Assembly: GCF_000187245.1 (NCBI RefSeq)
Contig: NC_027864.1
Location: 62,001 to 126,000, forward strand
Direction of reading: 5' to 3'
DNA from: Ogataea parapolymorpha DL-1
Taxonomy: Eukaryota > Ascomycota > Pichiomycetes > Pichiales > Pichiaceae
DNA: 64,000 bases
The number at the start of each line of letters is the position of its first letter. Positions within the stretch are counted from its first letter, which is position 1. The translations under genes were made by a program, and so were the position numbers. This document shows positions 46,237-56,757 of the stretch, in pieces. The notes below the pieces were generated by a model that was not told the origin of the DNA, did not search any database, and saw only the letters and a list, made by a program, of their open reading frames with translations.

Positions 46237-49200
46237 ATGAATGTTTATCCGGAGGAGGAGATCGTTGCGGTATGTATACTCTTTTGTGGAAGAAACTAAT
46301 ATCTAGTTGGTCGATGCGTTGTACAGCTCGTCTACCGACGTAATTGAGATCCAGAAAAGGCTACAAGAATATCAAAAATCCGAGTATGGATGGACAATGG
46401 CTCACCGATTGTTGAAACATCCGTCGATGAATTGCAAGTTTTTTGGTGCTCTCACATACACTGTCAATCTCAATTTGCATATCGGAGAGCTAGCTAAGAA
46501 TGAAAACGAACAACAGCTTAATCAAATTCGAATTACTCTGCTGGATCAGGTTCTGCAGCTGATCAATGATGGTGCTGTTCTACATAGTGGCATGTTTGTG
46601 ATCAAAAAAATGCTGTCCAACCTCTCCTTGTTGTTTATGAATAGCAGTCGAACATGGACCAATCCTCTATTAACGTTAATCAACTGCGTCGTTTTGGACC
46701 GAGTCTCTGACTCTAATATCGCTAATGACCAGATTGATAAGGCCTTGAGCAGCCTTCCGTTCTCAAAGATATATGTCCTTTTGATTTTCGCCCAAATCTT
46801 AGCGGAGGAGTTAGTCAAGAAAGAAGCGACCAACGTGTCCAATGTACAAACACATAATTTAGTCCATGAGCATTTATTTCCAACAGTTCAAAAGTTGATG
46901 ACATCTCTCCTTAATTTATCGCCCGAACGAAAGCTCATAGATACATGGCTTGACTGTCTTGCTTCGTGGGTGGGGTATGCCTCAAAGGCTGAGTTTGACT
47001 CCACAGAACGCTATGATTTAATAGGACTTCTTTCAATATGTATTTCGCTCGTCACCAGCACAGATTACGCCATCTCACAAAAGGCCATTGAGACTTTGAG
47101 CGAGGCCTTAGAAACAAACGCTACATTTTTCAATAGTCAACTTAAAGCGGACTTGCTATCGATGCTATTCGGCGAAGTTGGAGTTCAATATGTGAGATAC
47201 TTTAGTTCCCAACAAGACGAGAAAAGCGTGGCGGACTTTGCGAGGTTGATCATCGCGTTTTTGGATACGGATCTCAATTCATTGGTTCTTAAACTGAATA
47301 ACGATGAGAATGCTTATATTTTCGATTTCCTGGTTGTCCTCACAGACTATCCCGGGACTCCCATAGAGGAGGAGTCTGTTTCCAGAGAGTTCGCTGATTT
47401 CTGGCTTCGCTTTGCAGACTACTGTATATGTGAGGATACGACCCTTCAAACGCTTCTGAATGATAAGCCAGGTGGCCACGAGGCTCTTTCTGAAAAAATC
47501 AAAGCCCTTTTTGAAAGAGTCACTCAGATATACTGGAAAAAAGCCCATGTCCCGGAAGATAAAGAAGACTTTTCGCAGTACAAGCAAGAATTCGCTCTTT
47601 ATAGAAGAGATATCGGAGATCTGTTTGAGTCTGTGTATCCATTGGTTAAACTTCCACTGATAATCAATCTTCTAATGACCATAGAAAGAAGTATACAAAC
47701 AGGGAAGCTGGAGGACATTGAGCCATCTTTGTATCTCGTGACTTGCATTTCCAAGGATTTTGGGGATGGAGAGGTGGACCCTCAATTGGTTCAACACTTG
47801 AGTGCAATATTAGATGCAAATCTTTTACCTATCGTTTTGCAAGCGAAGACTGGTCGTTTCAGGTATCTTGTTAGCACCACTATTCAATTCTTTTCAAGCG
47901 CAGACTGGTTTTACAAAATAGAAGCCGGAACCAAGTACCTACCTCAGATATTGAGCTTCTTATTTGACTGCATGACCAATACAAATATATATCAGCTTTC
48001 CAGCTCAAAGGCTATCTCGAGTATTTGCAGTCAATGCAGGTACTCTCTGATTGAATTTTTGCCTAGTTTCGAGACCATTATCACGGAGATGATCAATAAC
48101 ACAACAATCGATCCCGTTGTTAGGCAACGTATAATTAACGCATATGCTTCTATAATAGAAGGTGTGAAAGATCCCGTGGTTCAAGGTGAAAATCTTTTTA
48201 AGCTATTTGACCTCTTGGACAAAAAATCATTGTCTGTATTTGCAGGACTGGCCACTGCTAATGCAGAAGAGCGCGAAAAAATGGTTGATTATCTGACAAG
48301 CTTGATCAGCTCTGTCAGTGCCGTTGGGAGAGGCATGCAGCTACCAGACGAAGTGGAAGGGTATTATACACAGGACCAAGAGTCGAAAGTGCGTGAATAT
48401 TGGACGACGGATCCTTTGGGAATACATTCCAAACTACTAACAATCATTACAAATTTCACGATGACCAACGAAGTTTTATCTGAAAACTACCAGATAATTG
48501 AGGAGGCTGTCAATTTGTTCAAATGTGGGCTCACAGAACCACTTCCTGGGCCTTTTGTGTTTGACTGTGCTACCATTTTACAGTTTATTGTGACTAAGTT
48601 CAACTCATTGAAAAAGTCCCATGCATATCCTCTTTTATACTCCTTGTTGAACTCGGTGGTCACAGCGCACTACAGGACTCTGGACCTAGAGGCTCTACAT
48701 GGAGCGATCAACACTATTTTTCTATCAAAACTCCCAGTCATTGAAGACGATCCAGATCTTGTTCAATCAAGTCTCAATCTTTTCAGCACGATGCTCACTA
48801 CCAGGCCTTCTTTGTTACTTTCGAATGAGAAACTGCTCATGACCCTGTTGGAGTTTGCGTTCAGACATTTGGGATCAAATGAGCGATTTGTTCTGAAAGC
48901 ATTGGAAAAGTTTTGGACAAGATTCATCACTTTGAGAAAGGGGGATAGGCAGGACACGGTGATGGTCAAAAGATTGTTCAATGAAACCGAGCTGGGCTAC
49001 GTGCTGACTTTCAATGTGCTGAAGTATATGTTTGCTACGCAGAGATCCAATTTAGAGACTTTCATTGAGATCATAAAACAACTCGTGGCCAAATATCCTT
49101 TGATGATGAACAAATGGCTACAGGAAGCATTTCCAAAGCTCAACGAGGAAAGAGAAAAAAAGATCCAAAACTGGGAGATTTTTGTGAAGAAAATCATGCT

Positions 49201-49279
49201 TACTAGAGGTACCAGAAGTGCAAATGATCTGATCAAAGACTTTTGGCTGGAGGTAAACGGGCTGATCAATTATAACTAA
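46237..49279 (+). CDS. KAP122: Importin-beta family karyopherin Kap122 (Pdr6), one 37-nt intron
   Basis: A 1001-residue HEAT-repeat karyopherin of the importin-13 group, joining exon 1 (46237-46269) to exon 2 (46307-49279). Exon 1 encodes MNVYPEEEIVA and exon 2 continues LVDALYSSSTDVIEIQKRL; together they align with the S. cerevisiae start (HEVVALIEELYS and QSLQSIQKSEQGF). Further matches are KFFGALTYTVNLN, VHEHLFPTVQKL, a late WTTDPLGIHSK and LLITRGSRA-like MLTRGTRSANDLI at the C-terminus. Kap122 imports TFIIA, among other cargo. The 3' end lies 43 bp from the convergent RFA1 stop. An 18-bp perfect palindrome lies in the promoter at 46189-46206. Confidence 0.9.
46270..46306 (+). other. KAP122: 37-nt intron of KAP122
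   Basis: Canonical donor GTATGT at 46270, branch-like AACTAAT at 46294-46300 and acceptor CTAG ending at 46306. Read through, the frame stops at TAA inside the intron. Splicing joins two frames that align with the Kap122 N-terminus. The branch A is 7 nt from the acceptor G. Confidence 0.85.
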
Positions 49280-49322
49280 TTCATTTAACGGTAAGCGAAA
49301 ATACTAGAAAAAGCCATACCCA

Positions 49323-51161
49323 TCACACGGAGTAGCTGCTGAGAATTTCGACAAGAGCTTCGCACTCGGCAAGATAATCGACCTTAGCGAGACTGGCAAC
49401 GGTGAATCTGGCTCTGTCTTGACCCTGGTAGCTGTCGACTTTACCACGAACCCTGAGCAAGACCTCTTTAAAAGAAATGTTCTCATTGATGAAATTTTTA
49501 AGAGCGTTTTCTCCTACACTCTCGATGCTTGGGTCCTCGGCGTCGTTCTTGAGCTTCAAGAGCTCTGCGGCACTCAATCCCAAAAGCTGGGCAGCCTGCT
49601 CATCGAACAACGTGAGCCACATTTGGCCGGTCTCATCCACAACTGACACAGTCAAGATGTATCTGTAATTAGGCTCAGGATGGTTGATGTTGCACTTTTC
49701 GCATCTCCAGGTGCCATTATCCTGTTCGAGCAACTTTTTGTTACAACCTTCGCTTCTGCATGCTGGATAGCAGAAGTTGTCCGTCTTAATAAAAGAAATG
49801 GTGGCTTTCAAGCTGAAATAATCAGGCTTATCTTTTAATCCCAATTTCTCATCCTGAACCTGTTTAATAGTCTTGCGTTCCAGGATTGATTGTTTGGACG
49901 TCAAACTCGTGGCACCAGAAGAGCCAGATTCAAGGGCAATGCTTTTGAAGCTTTGGTGTGATCCTTGGGCATCATACCATCCTTTGATCTTATAAGCTTC
50001 CTCGATGTCGGGGTTTACAACAATTGTAGCAGCAGGAATCAAAGAAAGACTTTTTCCTCCAAAGTCTTGCACTCTGCAACCTTTGAATGCAACCACTGAC
50101 CCAACTGGAACATCGAACTCCCGAGCGTGCTTGTTCCACAAGCCGATATTGACTGCGAATTGCGATTTATCGACTAAAACGATATCTCTTCTGTCGAAAG
50201 GCTTTCCAGTGGATTTGGCAACGATCTCCTGCTTATCCTTGACTTCTTTTAGGATACCGATGACATCGATGACGGCACCATTCTCAAGGTTCTGAACCTG
50301 ATCGAGCGGAACAAAATCAAAATGGAGTTTTGGAACGTCGGAGTCATCGTCGCATGGCTCAATGATGGTGTCCTTGTCAAACTGTAATTCATACTGGTGC
50401 TTCAAGTTGGAAAACTGTGGTTTGGCCATCTGCATGGAAGCTTTGCTGATATAGAACACCTTGTTCTCTTCCAGCAAATCCCAGAACTTTTCAGCTACTT
50501 GGTTAAAGGCAGTGGCTCTGATCTCTCCAGTCTCATCCAACAAATTGACATTAAATAACTTGCCATCGCCTCTTTGGTTGGACCAATGTTTCATATCGCT
50601 CTTGAATGAGACTCTGGCCTTGATGGTCCACGAGTTTTGATATGGAGACAGTTGATCAATTGAGTACAGGTTTTGGTACTTTGGCGGCGGTTTGGAAACG
50701 GTCTTCTTAGGCATCGTTGCTGCAGGAGACGGTGTCATCGTAGAATCCCGCGGAGGAAGCTGTCCCTTGAGCAAATTGTTGTCCTCTGGATGTTCCTTCA
50801 GGTAGTCATCGAGGCTCTCGAACTTGATCTCGCTCTTTTCTCCTTGTTCAACCACCTCCGCACGATCCACAACCAGGAAAATCTTACCATTATTGGTTGG
50901 CGTGATCTCATATTGCGTGATCTTCAAAATGCAGTATCTTTTAAAGTTCTCAATGGCATTTTGGGCCTCGCTAGGCTTGAACACACCATTGATAGCATAT
51001 TGGCCATCGTTCAACATAAGTCTCAATCTTTCTCCGGTAGACTCGGGGATCGACTTAGCCTGATGGGCTTGCAAGTAAATCGCATCTGGCATGACGCCAT
51101 CCCTGCAAATACTCAAAATAATACCGGGCTTCAGCATTAGGGAAGATAAGTAAATTGCCAT
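49323..51161 (-). CDS. RFA1: Replication protein A large subunit Rfa1
   Basis: A 612-residue RPA70 orthologue, the main single-stranded DNA binding protein of replication, repair and checkpoint signalling. It has four OB folds: the N-terminal protein-interaction fold (LRLMLNDGQYAINGVF), DBD-A (IDQLSPYQNSWTIKARVSFK, then GKLFNVNLLDETGEIRATAFN), DBD-B (IDVIGILKEV, RRDIVLVDKS) and DBD-C with a zinc ribbon (CYPACRSEGCNKKL, WRCEKC) and VVDETGQMWLTLFDEQA. S. cerevisiae Rfa1 is 621 residues. The start is ATG 51161; the codon before it is TTG. Only 63 bp separate it from the RPN14 stop, and an ACGCGT box sits in that space. Confidence 0.96.
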   Translation of the reverse strand: MAIYLSSLMLKPGIILSICRDGVMPDAIYLQAHQAKSIPESTGERLRLMLNDGQYAINGVFKPSEAQNAIENFKRYCILKITQYEITPTNNGKIFLVVDRAEVVEQGEKSEIKFESLDDYLKEHPEDNNLLKGQLPPRDSTMTPSPAATMPKKTVSKPPPKYQNLYSIDQLSPYQNSWTIKARVSFKSDMKHWSNQRGDGKLFNVNLLDETGEIRATAFNQVAEKFWDLLEENKVFYISKASMQMAKPQFSNLKHQYELQFDKDTIIEPCDDDSDVPKLHFDFVPLDQVQNLENGAVIDVIGILKEVKDKQEIVAKSTGKPFDRRDIVLVDKSQFAVNIGLWNKHAREFDVPVGSVVAFKGCRVQDFGGKSLSLIPAATIVVNPDIEEAYKIKGWYDAQGSHQSFKSIALESGSSGATSLTSKQSILERKTIKQVQDEKLGLKDKPDYFSLKATISFIKTDNFCYPACRSEGCNKKLLEQDNGTWRCEKCNINHPEPNYRYILTVSVVDETGQMWLTLFDEQAAQLLGLSAAELLKLKNDAEDPSIESVGENALKNFINENISFKEVLLRVRGKVDSYQGQDRARFTVASLAKVDYLAECEALVEILSSYSV

Positions 51162-51184
51162 CAAATATTTCGCACTTTTTATTT

Positions 51185-51190
51185 ACGCGT
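51185..51190. promoter_or_regulatory. MluI cell-cycle box upstream of RFA1
   Basis: ACGCGT lies 24 bp upstream of the RFA1 ATG in a 63-bp intergenic gap. It is the binding core of MBF (Mbp1-Swi6), which drives G1/S expression of replication genes; the S. cerevisiae RFA1 promoter also uses such boxes. Confidence 0.6.
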
Positions 51191-51224
51191 CGCATCTCAC
51201 CATAATACTGGTGTAGAGTTGTTT

Positions 51225-52334
51225 TCACAAACTGATCTTCTTCAAGGTGTTGTCCTTGCAGGCGACATACAAGCTACCAGGAATTGCGCAGAAATCGTTC
51301 AGCCCGTAATAATCGCTGAATATAGATTCAACTTCTCCATCATAGTCGATGATCGCCACCTGTCTCTGAAGGCAGTAGATTTTTCTGTCTGATATTTGTA
51401 TTTTGCGAACTTCCTCATCGCTATGGAGCTCCCATATCTTTTCGGATCCTCGAAAACACCTTATTGTGCCATCAGAATGGCCCGTCACCAAAATTTCCTT
51501 ATTAGCAGCAAATGCAGACATTTTGTCCCCCGCTGCGAACTCACCAAGAGAACAGCGCGTTTCCAAATCGTACGTTGCCACCACACCGCTTTCGTAGCCA
51601 ACCAACAGGTTTTTGTTTTCTGTCTCGTAAAATATGGAATCAGACACCGGCCGGGCATCATTCCCGGGCTCCCCAGTGTCTATCACGGCGAGTCCCACCA
51701 CAGGGTCTGTCAAATTTTTCACTCGCCGGAACTCCCATACTGGTTCTCCACTGGCACACTCCCATATATAAATCGCACCATCACGCGCTCCAGAGATAAT
51801 GTTTCTCCCGCGTCCTATGGCAGCGAGGGCTGTGAGCATTGCAGCATGCTTGCGCATCGTTCTTGGGTTGCTTCCGTCCAGCACAGACCAGATCTTGATG
51901 CTGAAATCGAGACCAATTGTCATTGCCACCTGCTTGCTTGGAAAGTACTGTATTTGTAGAATATCTGAATAGTGGGCGTTGTGCACCTCAACACACTTGC
52001 CGTCGGAACTTATAAACGTGAGCTGTCCCTGTGTGCCACCTATAGCACGTTTGCCATCGTCTGTGGCAGCCACGCAGTTGATTTCATAATCAGCATTCAT
52101 ACTCGACGACGGTTGTTTCAGGGTGATGCTCTTGGATCCATTTTTCAGCACGATGTCGCCGTGCTTCTCCTCGAATTTCCATGCTCCTAATGAGACGATA
52201 TCTTTGCCCACACACTCAAAATCGGTTCGCTCGTCATTGATATAGACCCAGAATCTTTCTTTCTCCACCATACCCCTTTGCACGTCTTGTATCACGTACC
52301 GGAAATCATGCTGGATAATGACCTTGTCTATCAT
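51225..52334 (-). CDS. RPN14: Proteasome regulatory-particle assembly chaperone Rpn14
   Basis: A 369-residue WD40 protein, orthologue of Rpn14/PAAF1. The diagnostic stretch is IKIWSVLDGSNPRTM, with GRGRNIISGARDGAIYIWEC just after; S. cerevisiae Rpn14 has the same KIWSVKDGSNPRT and DRGRNVLSASLDGTIRLWEC blocks. Rpn14 binds the ATPase Rpt6 and helps form the base of the 19S regulatory particle. The S. cerevisiae protein is 417 residues, so this one is slightly shorter. The ATG at 52334 lies only 52 bp from the COG7 ATG on the other strand. POC4 in the same window is another proteasome chaperone. Confidence 0.9.
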   Translation of the reverse strand: MIDKVIIQHDFRYVIQDVQRGMVEKERFWVYINDERTDFECVGKDIVSLGAWKFEEKHGDIVLKNGSKSITLKQPSSSMNADYEINCVAATDDGKRAIGGTQGQLTFISSDGKCVEVHNAHYSDILQIQYFPSKQVAMTIGLDFSIKIWSVLDGSNPRTMRKHAAMLTALAAIGRGRNIISGARDGAIYIWECASGEPVWEFRRVKNLTDPVVGLAVIDTGEPGNDARPVSDSIFYETENKNLLVGYESGVVATYDLETRCSLGEFAAGDKMSAFAANKEILVTGHSDGTIRCFRGSEKIWELHSDEEVRKIQISDRKIYCLQRQVAIIDYDGEVESIFSDYYGLNDFCAIPGSLYVACKDNTLKKISL

Positions 52335-52386
52335 CGGCTGTGCAGAAAGTTTAAGAATAAATCATTTTATTTCTCGAATTATTGTC

Positions 52387-53226
52387 ATGTCTTCAGAAAA
52401 GGAAAATGAAGTCCTGTCAATGTTTTTTGATGACGCCTTTGTGCCTCACGACTACCTTGACGCTTTATTCACATCTTCATTAAACCTTAACGCCCCTCAA
52501 CTAAAGAACAAGTCAGTCACATTCGCATCTCCGAACTCTCTTAAATTATTACAAGGTAAATGTCTCTCACTATTAACACATTTGGACTACTACACCAACG
52601 AGCTCACACACCAATTTGAGAAGAAGCTTCAGGATTTGCACAACTCGTCGTCGATAATATCATATGCCTCAGAAAATAGTGGAGGCATTACCAGGCTGGA
52701 GTACTACGTGGAGTATCTCGCTTCCTCAATCAACTCTCTCAACAGAGATATGGACGACGTGAACGCAAAGTTGAATAATGTGCAGCAACATCCAGAATCG
52801 CAGGAGTTGATTAAAAACATTCAAACGCTCAAGTTAGTAAAAGACCGTATCCAAGCTGTGCTGAATATATTTGAGACCGTCCAAGCAGTGGTGCTGACGA
52901 GCGCAATCGAAGAGGAGAAGCTGAATGGTGCGCATCAATTATCTTCCTTAGCGCCTACAGGTGCTTCCTCCGAAGAGGCGGCCACCAATGTCTCACTAGA
53001 CACGTTCTCGTCCTCGCTCAATATCCTGGAAGAAACCATTATGGAACAAATACAGAAAGAAAAAGGTTTAGGCGAGGTAAACAATGATCTCTTGGAGAAA
53101 ATACAGGTTCTTGTGGATTTGACGCCCTTTTTTAAGAGCCTAACAAGGTTCTACCCCGTTTATGCTGATTTTGCGCAGTTTCTGGAGAATGAGAAAAAAC
53201 GGTACCTTGCTAAATTTTATAAATAG
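52387..53226 (+). CDS. COG7: Conserved oligomeric Golgi complex subunit 7
   Basis: A 279-residue mostly helical protein, the same length as S. cerevisiae Cog7. The start, SMFFDDAFVPHDYLDALFTSSL, resembles the conserved Cog7 opening (F-D-D-F-D-V-x-x-W-I-N-x-A). LLTHLDYYTNELTHQFEKKLQDL follows as a coiled-coil segment, with FKSLTRFYPVYADFAQFLENEKKRYLAKFY at the C-terminus. Cog7 belongs to lobe B of the COG tether, needed for retrograde traffic within the Golgi. The frame has an earlier ATG at 52318 inside RPN14; ATG 52387 is preferred on length. Convergent with PMC1 (30 bp). Confidence 0.75.
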   Translation: MSSEKENEVLSMFFDDAFVPHDYLDALFTSSLNLNAPQLKNKSVTFASPNSLKLLQGKCLSLLTHLDYYTNELTHQFEKKLQDLHNSSSIISYASENSGGITRLEYYVEYLASSINSLNRDMDDVNAKLNNVQQHPESQELIKNIQTLKLVKDRIQAVLNIFETVQAVVLTSAIEEEKLNGAHQLSSLAPTGASSEEAATNVSLDTFSSSLNILEETIMEQIQKEKGLGEVNNDLLEKIQVLVDLTPFFKSLTRFYPVYADFAQFLENEKKRYLAKFYK

Positions 53227-53256
53227 TGATTTTCTAATAATAATATACATGAATTC

Positions 53257-56200
53257 CTATAAATCCTGGGAATGCGCTGTGAATCTGCTATCGTTTTGAG
53301 AGAATAATGTGTTGTCAGTCGTTTGCGAGCCAACAGATGTGTCCGTGGACGTGGAAGATCTCGACCTACCATCACTGATATGTTTGATATGCGACACACT
53401 CAATATATTTTCGTTTTCATCTTGAGAATCGCCGGATTCGGACTCTATCTCGGGGTCTGACTTCTTCTTTCTCTTGAAAGTCAGTAAGGAGATCACTTTG
53501 TTGAAGGCCCTGGTAGGGAATATCTTTTCCACCCAAATGTCGGGAATTATTCTGATAATGATACCAGCAGGAATGGAGAGTAATCCGCAGATAACGGCAG
53601 TCCCCCACATTGCACCCGTTTGTCTTGCAATACTGAAAGCAGCACCTCCCACGTACATGATTAGTATCTGGAATCCGCCGATGATTGCTGCAATGGAAAT
53701 GAAATACCAATTGCTGAAGAAATGTTGCGTAAAGTCGAGATTAGAGCGAGTGATGCGATCCCTCACTTTCGTAATTCCATCACCCTCATCCAGTTTCCGT
53801 GTCAAAAAGAGATTGAAAAATTGCAACCAAACAAAAGTATTAAAAGTCATAGCAGCGATTTGAGTCGATTCGTGATCGTCCACATGACCGTCAGGGAAGA
53901 ATATTTTGGCTCCTGCAAAATGCAGCACAAAAGTGATAACCAGCTGAACAATAGACTGTCCGAGAATCATCTTCCACATGGAGGTGGAAATAAGAGGAGC
54001 GTGGCGACCAGCTGGCTTTCTATTCAAAATGTCTTCGTCCGGCTTATCTGTGGCAAGAGCTAACGCAGCCAGAGTATCCATGATAAGGTTCACCCAGAGT
54101 AACTGGACAGCAGTCAAAACTGAACTGTCGTCCGACGATGCAACGGCAGAAATGAATGTTAGTGCGACGGCGGTGACATTGACAGTGAGCTGGAATTGAA
54201 CAAACTTGCGAATCGAAGTTGCAACCGTTCTTCCCCATTTGATGGCATTAACGATCGATGAGAAATCGTCCGTTGTCAAGATGATATCGGAAGCTTCTCT
54301 GGCGACTTCGGTACCTGCAATACCCATGGAAAAACCAACGTCGGCAAGTTTTAATGCAGGTGCATCGTTGGTACCGTCTCCAGTCACTGCGACAACCTCT
54401 CCTTGACTTCTCAAAGTGTCCACTAAAATCCGCTTGTCCTCAGGACTGGACCGAGCCAGCACGCAGAGCTTGGGAACAAGATTGATGCGCTCTTGTGGGC
54501 TCAAGGTCCGGAAAACAGGGCCCTCCATGCATGCAGTTGGATCGTTGAATGTTTCTTCGTTGAGAATCCCGCAATTTTTGGCAATGGCACGGGCCGTCAA
54601 GATGTTGTCACCGGTAACCATTCTCACACGGACACCCGCAGTGGCACATTTGGCAACAGCTTCTTTCACACCTTCTCGAAGAGGGTCCTGGATACCCACC
54701 AAGGAATCCAAAACTAAACCCTCGCGCTTCGCTGTGGTCTCCCCACCAATAACAATTTTTGGAAGGTTGGTGTTTTGGATTGCTGCAGCGTTAGCGTCGT
54801 TGGCCAGAATTTCAACTGTCTCCCCAAAAAGAATATTCGGATCAGCTTCTCTTCTGTTATCTGACTTGGCCATATTGGCAGGAGGCCACGATTCCAATCC
54901 TTCAAAATCGCAGTGAGCAAGACAGAGTGTCCTAAGTGCGTGCTCTGCAAGATCGGTGATTTTCGACGTGATTTCCTCTTTGATGGCACTGGTAATTGGC
55001 ACTGTCTTACCGTCCAAAGTGGTTCTAGCAGTGCATCTGGAAAAAACCAGCTCAGAAGCTCCCTTGATGTAAAATCTATAGCCCGAACTAGTCTTGACCA
55101 CAATTCCACCCCATTTGCGAGAGGACTCAAACGGAATCACCTGGACTATACGGTGTTGCGATTGCTCTCTAATTAATTCCAGCGGTGTATTTTCGTTGAT
55201 TGCATGGAACCGCTCTTGAGCAAGAAGAAGTAAAGCACACTCTGTCTTGGAGCCAACAAATGGCTCTTCAACCTTTGCTTTCTGAGGCTTGTCCCCTTTC
55301 TTGAAGAGTCCTTTTTTCTGCACACGAGAGATTTGCTCTTCCTTGCTAGCTTCAAAAGCGGTCGAGTTTAGCAAAATGTTGTCGAGCAAGCTATTTTTCA
55401 GATTGTCGCTAATAGTCTCGAGGTCGGCCTGACCATTATTCCGTGAAAGGGTGTAATCAAAATCACTGTCGCCTATGAACCCCCTGACAACGCGCATTCT
55501 GTTCTCTGTGAGTGTTCCCGTCTTGTCGGAGCAGATCGCCGTCGCGCCTCCCATGGTTTCACAACTTTTCAAGACACGCACCAGATTACCGTCCTTAGTC
55601 ATACGTGTAGTTGCAAAAGCAAGAGCCAACGTCACAGCCAACGGAAGGCCTTCCGGCACAGCCACAACAATGATCGTGATGGCCGTAATAAGAATGTTCA
55701 GGAATTTTGTGCCCTTCTGCGCACCTGTGAGATACTTATAGTCGGTTCCCAGCTTCACACAAAACTTTATGAACAAGACAACAAACAGTATAATGGCTGC
55801 CAAAAATCCGAATCTTGCAATACCGTCTGCCAAGTGCGAAAGTCTTGCTTGCAGTGGAGTTTCCTCTGACTCATGACGAAGCGACATCATGATTTTCCCG
55901 TGCATGGAATTTGTGCCAACAGCTGTCACGATAGCTTTTCCTTGGCCAGAGATCAACTTCGCCCCAGATATCAACATTGGGTCATCAACGCCTTTGTCAC
56001 CAATGTCCTTGGAAGCGTTGCCAAGAGCCTTGTAACGCTCTAATGCATAGGCTGCAGGAATTTTGCGGATGGCATGTGTTTCGCCGGTAAGAGAACTTTC
56101 ATCGCACTCGCACTCACCAGAAACCAAAACCGAGTCTGCTGGGACAACTTCACCGGTTTCCACATATATCAGGTCTCCCACGAGAAGTTGTCCAATAGGT

Positions 56201-56757
56201 ATGAATTGCTTCTCTCCCGACCTGTAAACGATCACATTACGGTCGTCTTTTTTGGCATTCAGCTTCGAGAATTGTCTCTCTTTATTATAGTCGTTGACAG
56301 ATCCCACGATCACAACGATAGCTATAGCCACAATGATGGCCACACCTTCCACCCACTCGACTTTAGGCAGGGGATTGCCCTCGTCGTCATATTCAGGAGG
56401 TTGACCAAAGGTTTCATAGAGACCCAATGCCAAAGACACGATGGCTGCAACGGTTAGCATGATCAGAATCTTGTCCTTCAGAGCCTCCCAACACAACCGC
56501 AAAAACGATTTGCTTGCTTTTTTGGGAAGCACGTTGACACCATAAACATGCTGCCGTTGTTTGAGCTCTGTCTGAGGAATATCTTTGGACAAGCCTCTAG
56601 CCTCATCGGTGGCCAACCCTGACACGAGGGCGTCTATGCCTCCGAGCTCTTGGAGCTTTATCAGAGATTTAGGATCATGAAGCGCGCCCAGATCATTCAC
56701 TGAAACTCTGAACCTGTCCCTGGCCTCAAGATCGGTGGTTTTCCTTGAGATGGACAT
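53257..56757 (-). CDS. PMC1: Vacuolar P-type Ca2+-ATPase Pmc1
   Basis: A 1166-residue P2B-type calcium pump, close in size to S. cerevisiae Pmc1 (1173). Motifs in order: actuator loop ESSLTGETHAI, the phosphorylated Asp in ICSDKTGTLTENRM, MVTGDNILTARAIAKNCG, and TGDGTNDAPALKLADVGFSMG. Ten membrane segments fit, including PEGLPLAVTLALAFAT before the phosphorylation domain. The C-terminal 90 residues are charged and Ser-rich, with no obvious calmodulin-binding helix, as in fungi. It loads calcium into the vacuole. In S. cerevisiae it is induced by calcineurin/Crz1; a GGAGGCTGAG sequence 137 bp upstream is a weak candidate site. Confidence 0.95.
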   Translation of the reverse strand: MSISRKTTDLEARDRFRVSVNDLGALHDPKSLIKLQELGGIDALVSGLATDEARGLSKDIPQTELKQRQHVYGVNVLPKKASKSFLRLCWEALKDKILIMLTVAAIVSLALGLYETFGQPPEYDDEGNPLPKVEWVEGVAIIVAIAIVVIVGSVNDYNKERQFSKLNAKKDDRNVIVYRSGEKQFIPIGQLLVGDLIYVETGEVVPADSVLVSGECECDESSLTGETHAIRKIPAAYALERYKALGNASKDIGDKGVDDPMLISGAKLISGQGKAIVTAVGTNSMHGKIMMSLRHESEETPLQARLSHLADGIARFGFLAAIILFVVLFIKFCVKLGTDYKYLTGAQKGTKFLNILITAITIIVVAVPEGLPLAVTLALAFATTRMTKDGNLVRVLKSCETMGGATAICSDKTGTLTENRMRVVRGFIGDSDFDYTLSRNNGQADLETISDNLKNSLLDNILLNSTAFEASKEEQISRVQKKGLFKKGDKPQKAKVEEPFVGSKTECALLLLAQERFHAINENTPLELIREQSQHRIVQVIPFESSRKWGGIVVKTSSGYRFYIKGASELVFSRCTARTTLDGKTVPITSAIKEEITSKITDLAEHALRTLCLAHCDFEGLESWPPANMAKSDNRREADPNILFGETVEILANDANAAAIQNTNLPKIVIGGETTAKREGLVLDSLVGIQDPLREGVKEAVAKCATAGVRVRMVTGDNILTARAIAKNCGILNEETFNDPTACMEGPVFRTLSPQERINLVPKLCVLARSSPEDKRILVDTLRSQGEVVAVTGDGTNDAPALKLADVGFSMGIAGTEVAREASDIILTTDDFSSIVNAIKWGRTVATSIRKFVQFQLTVNVTAVALTFISAVASSDDSSVLTAVQLLWVNLIMDTLAALALATDKPDEDILNRKPAGRHAPLISTSMWKMILGQSIVQLVITFVLHFAGAKIFFPDGHVDDHESTQIAAMTFNTFVWLQFFNLFLTRKLDEGDGITKVRDRITRSNLDFTQHFFSNWYFISIAAIIGGFQILIMYVGGAAFSIARQTGAMWGTAVICGLLSIPAGIIIRIIPDIWVEKIFPTRAFNKVISLLTFKRKKKSDPEIESESGDSQDENENILSVSHIKHISDGRSRSSTSTDTSVGSQTTDNTLFSQNDSRFTAHSQDL

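Noticed and set aside
52318..52386. Upstream start for COG7
   Set aside because: ATG 52387 gives the exact usual length of 279 residues; the extension lies partly over the RPN14 coding start.
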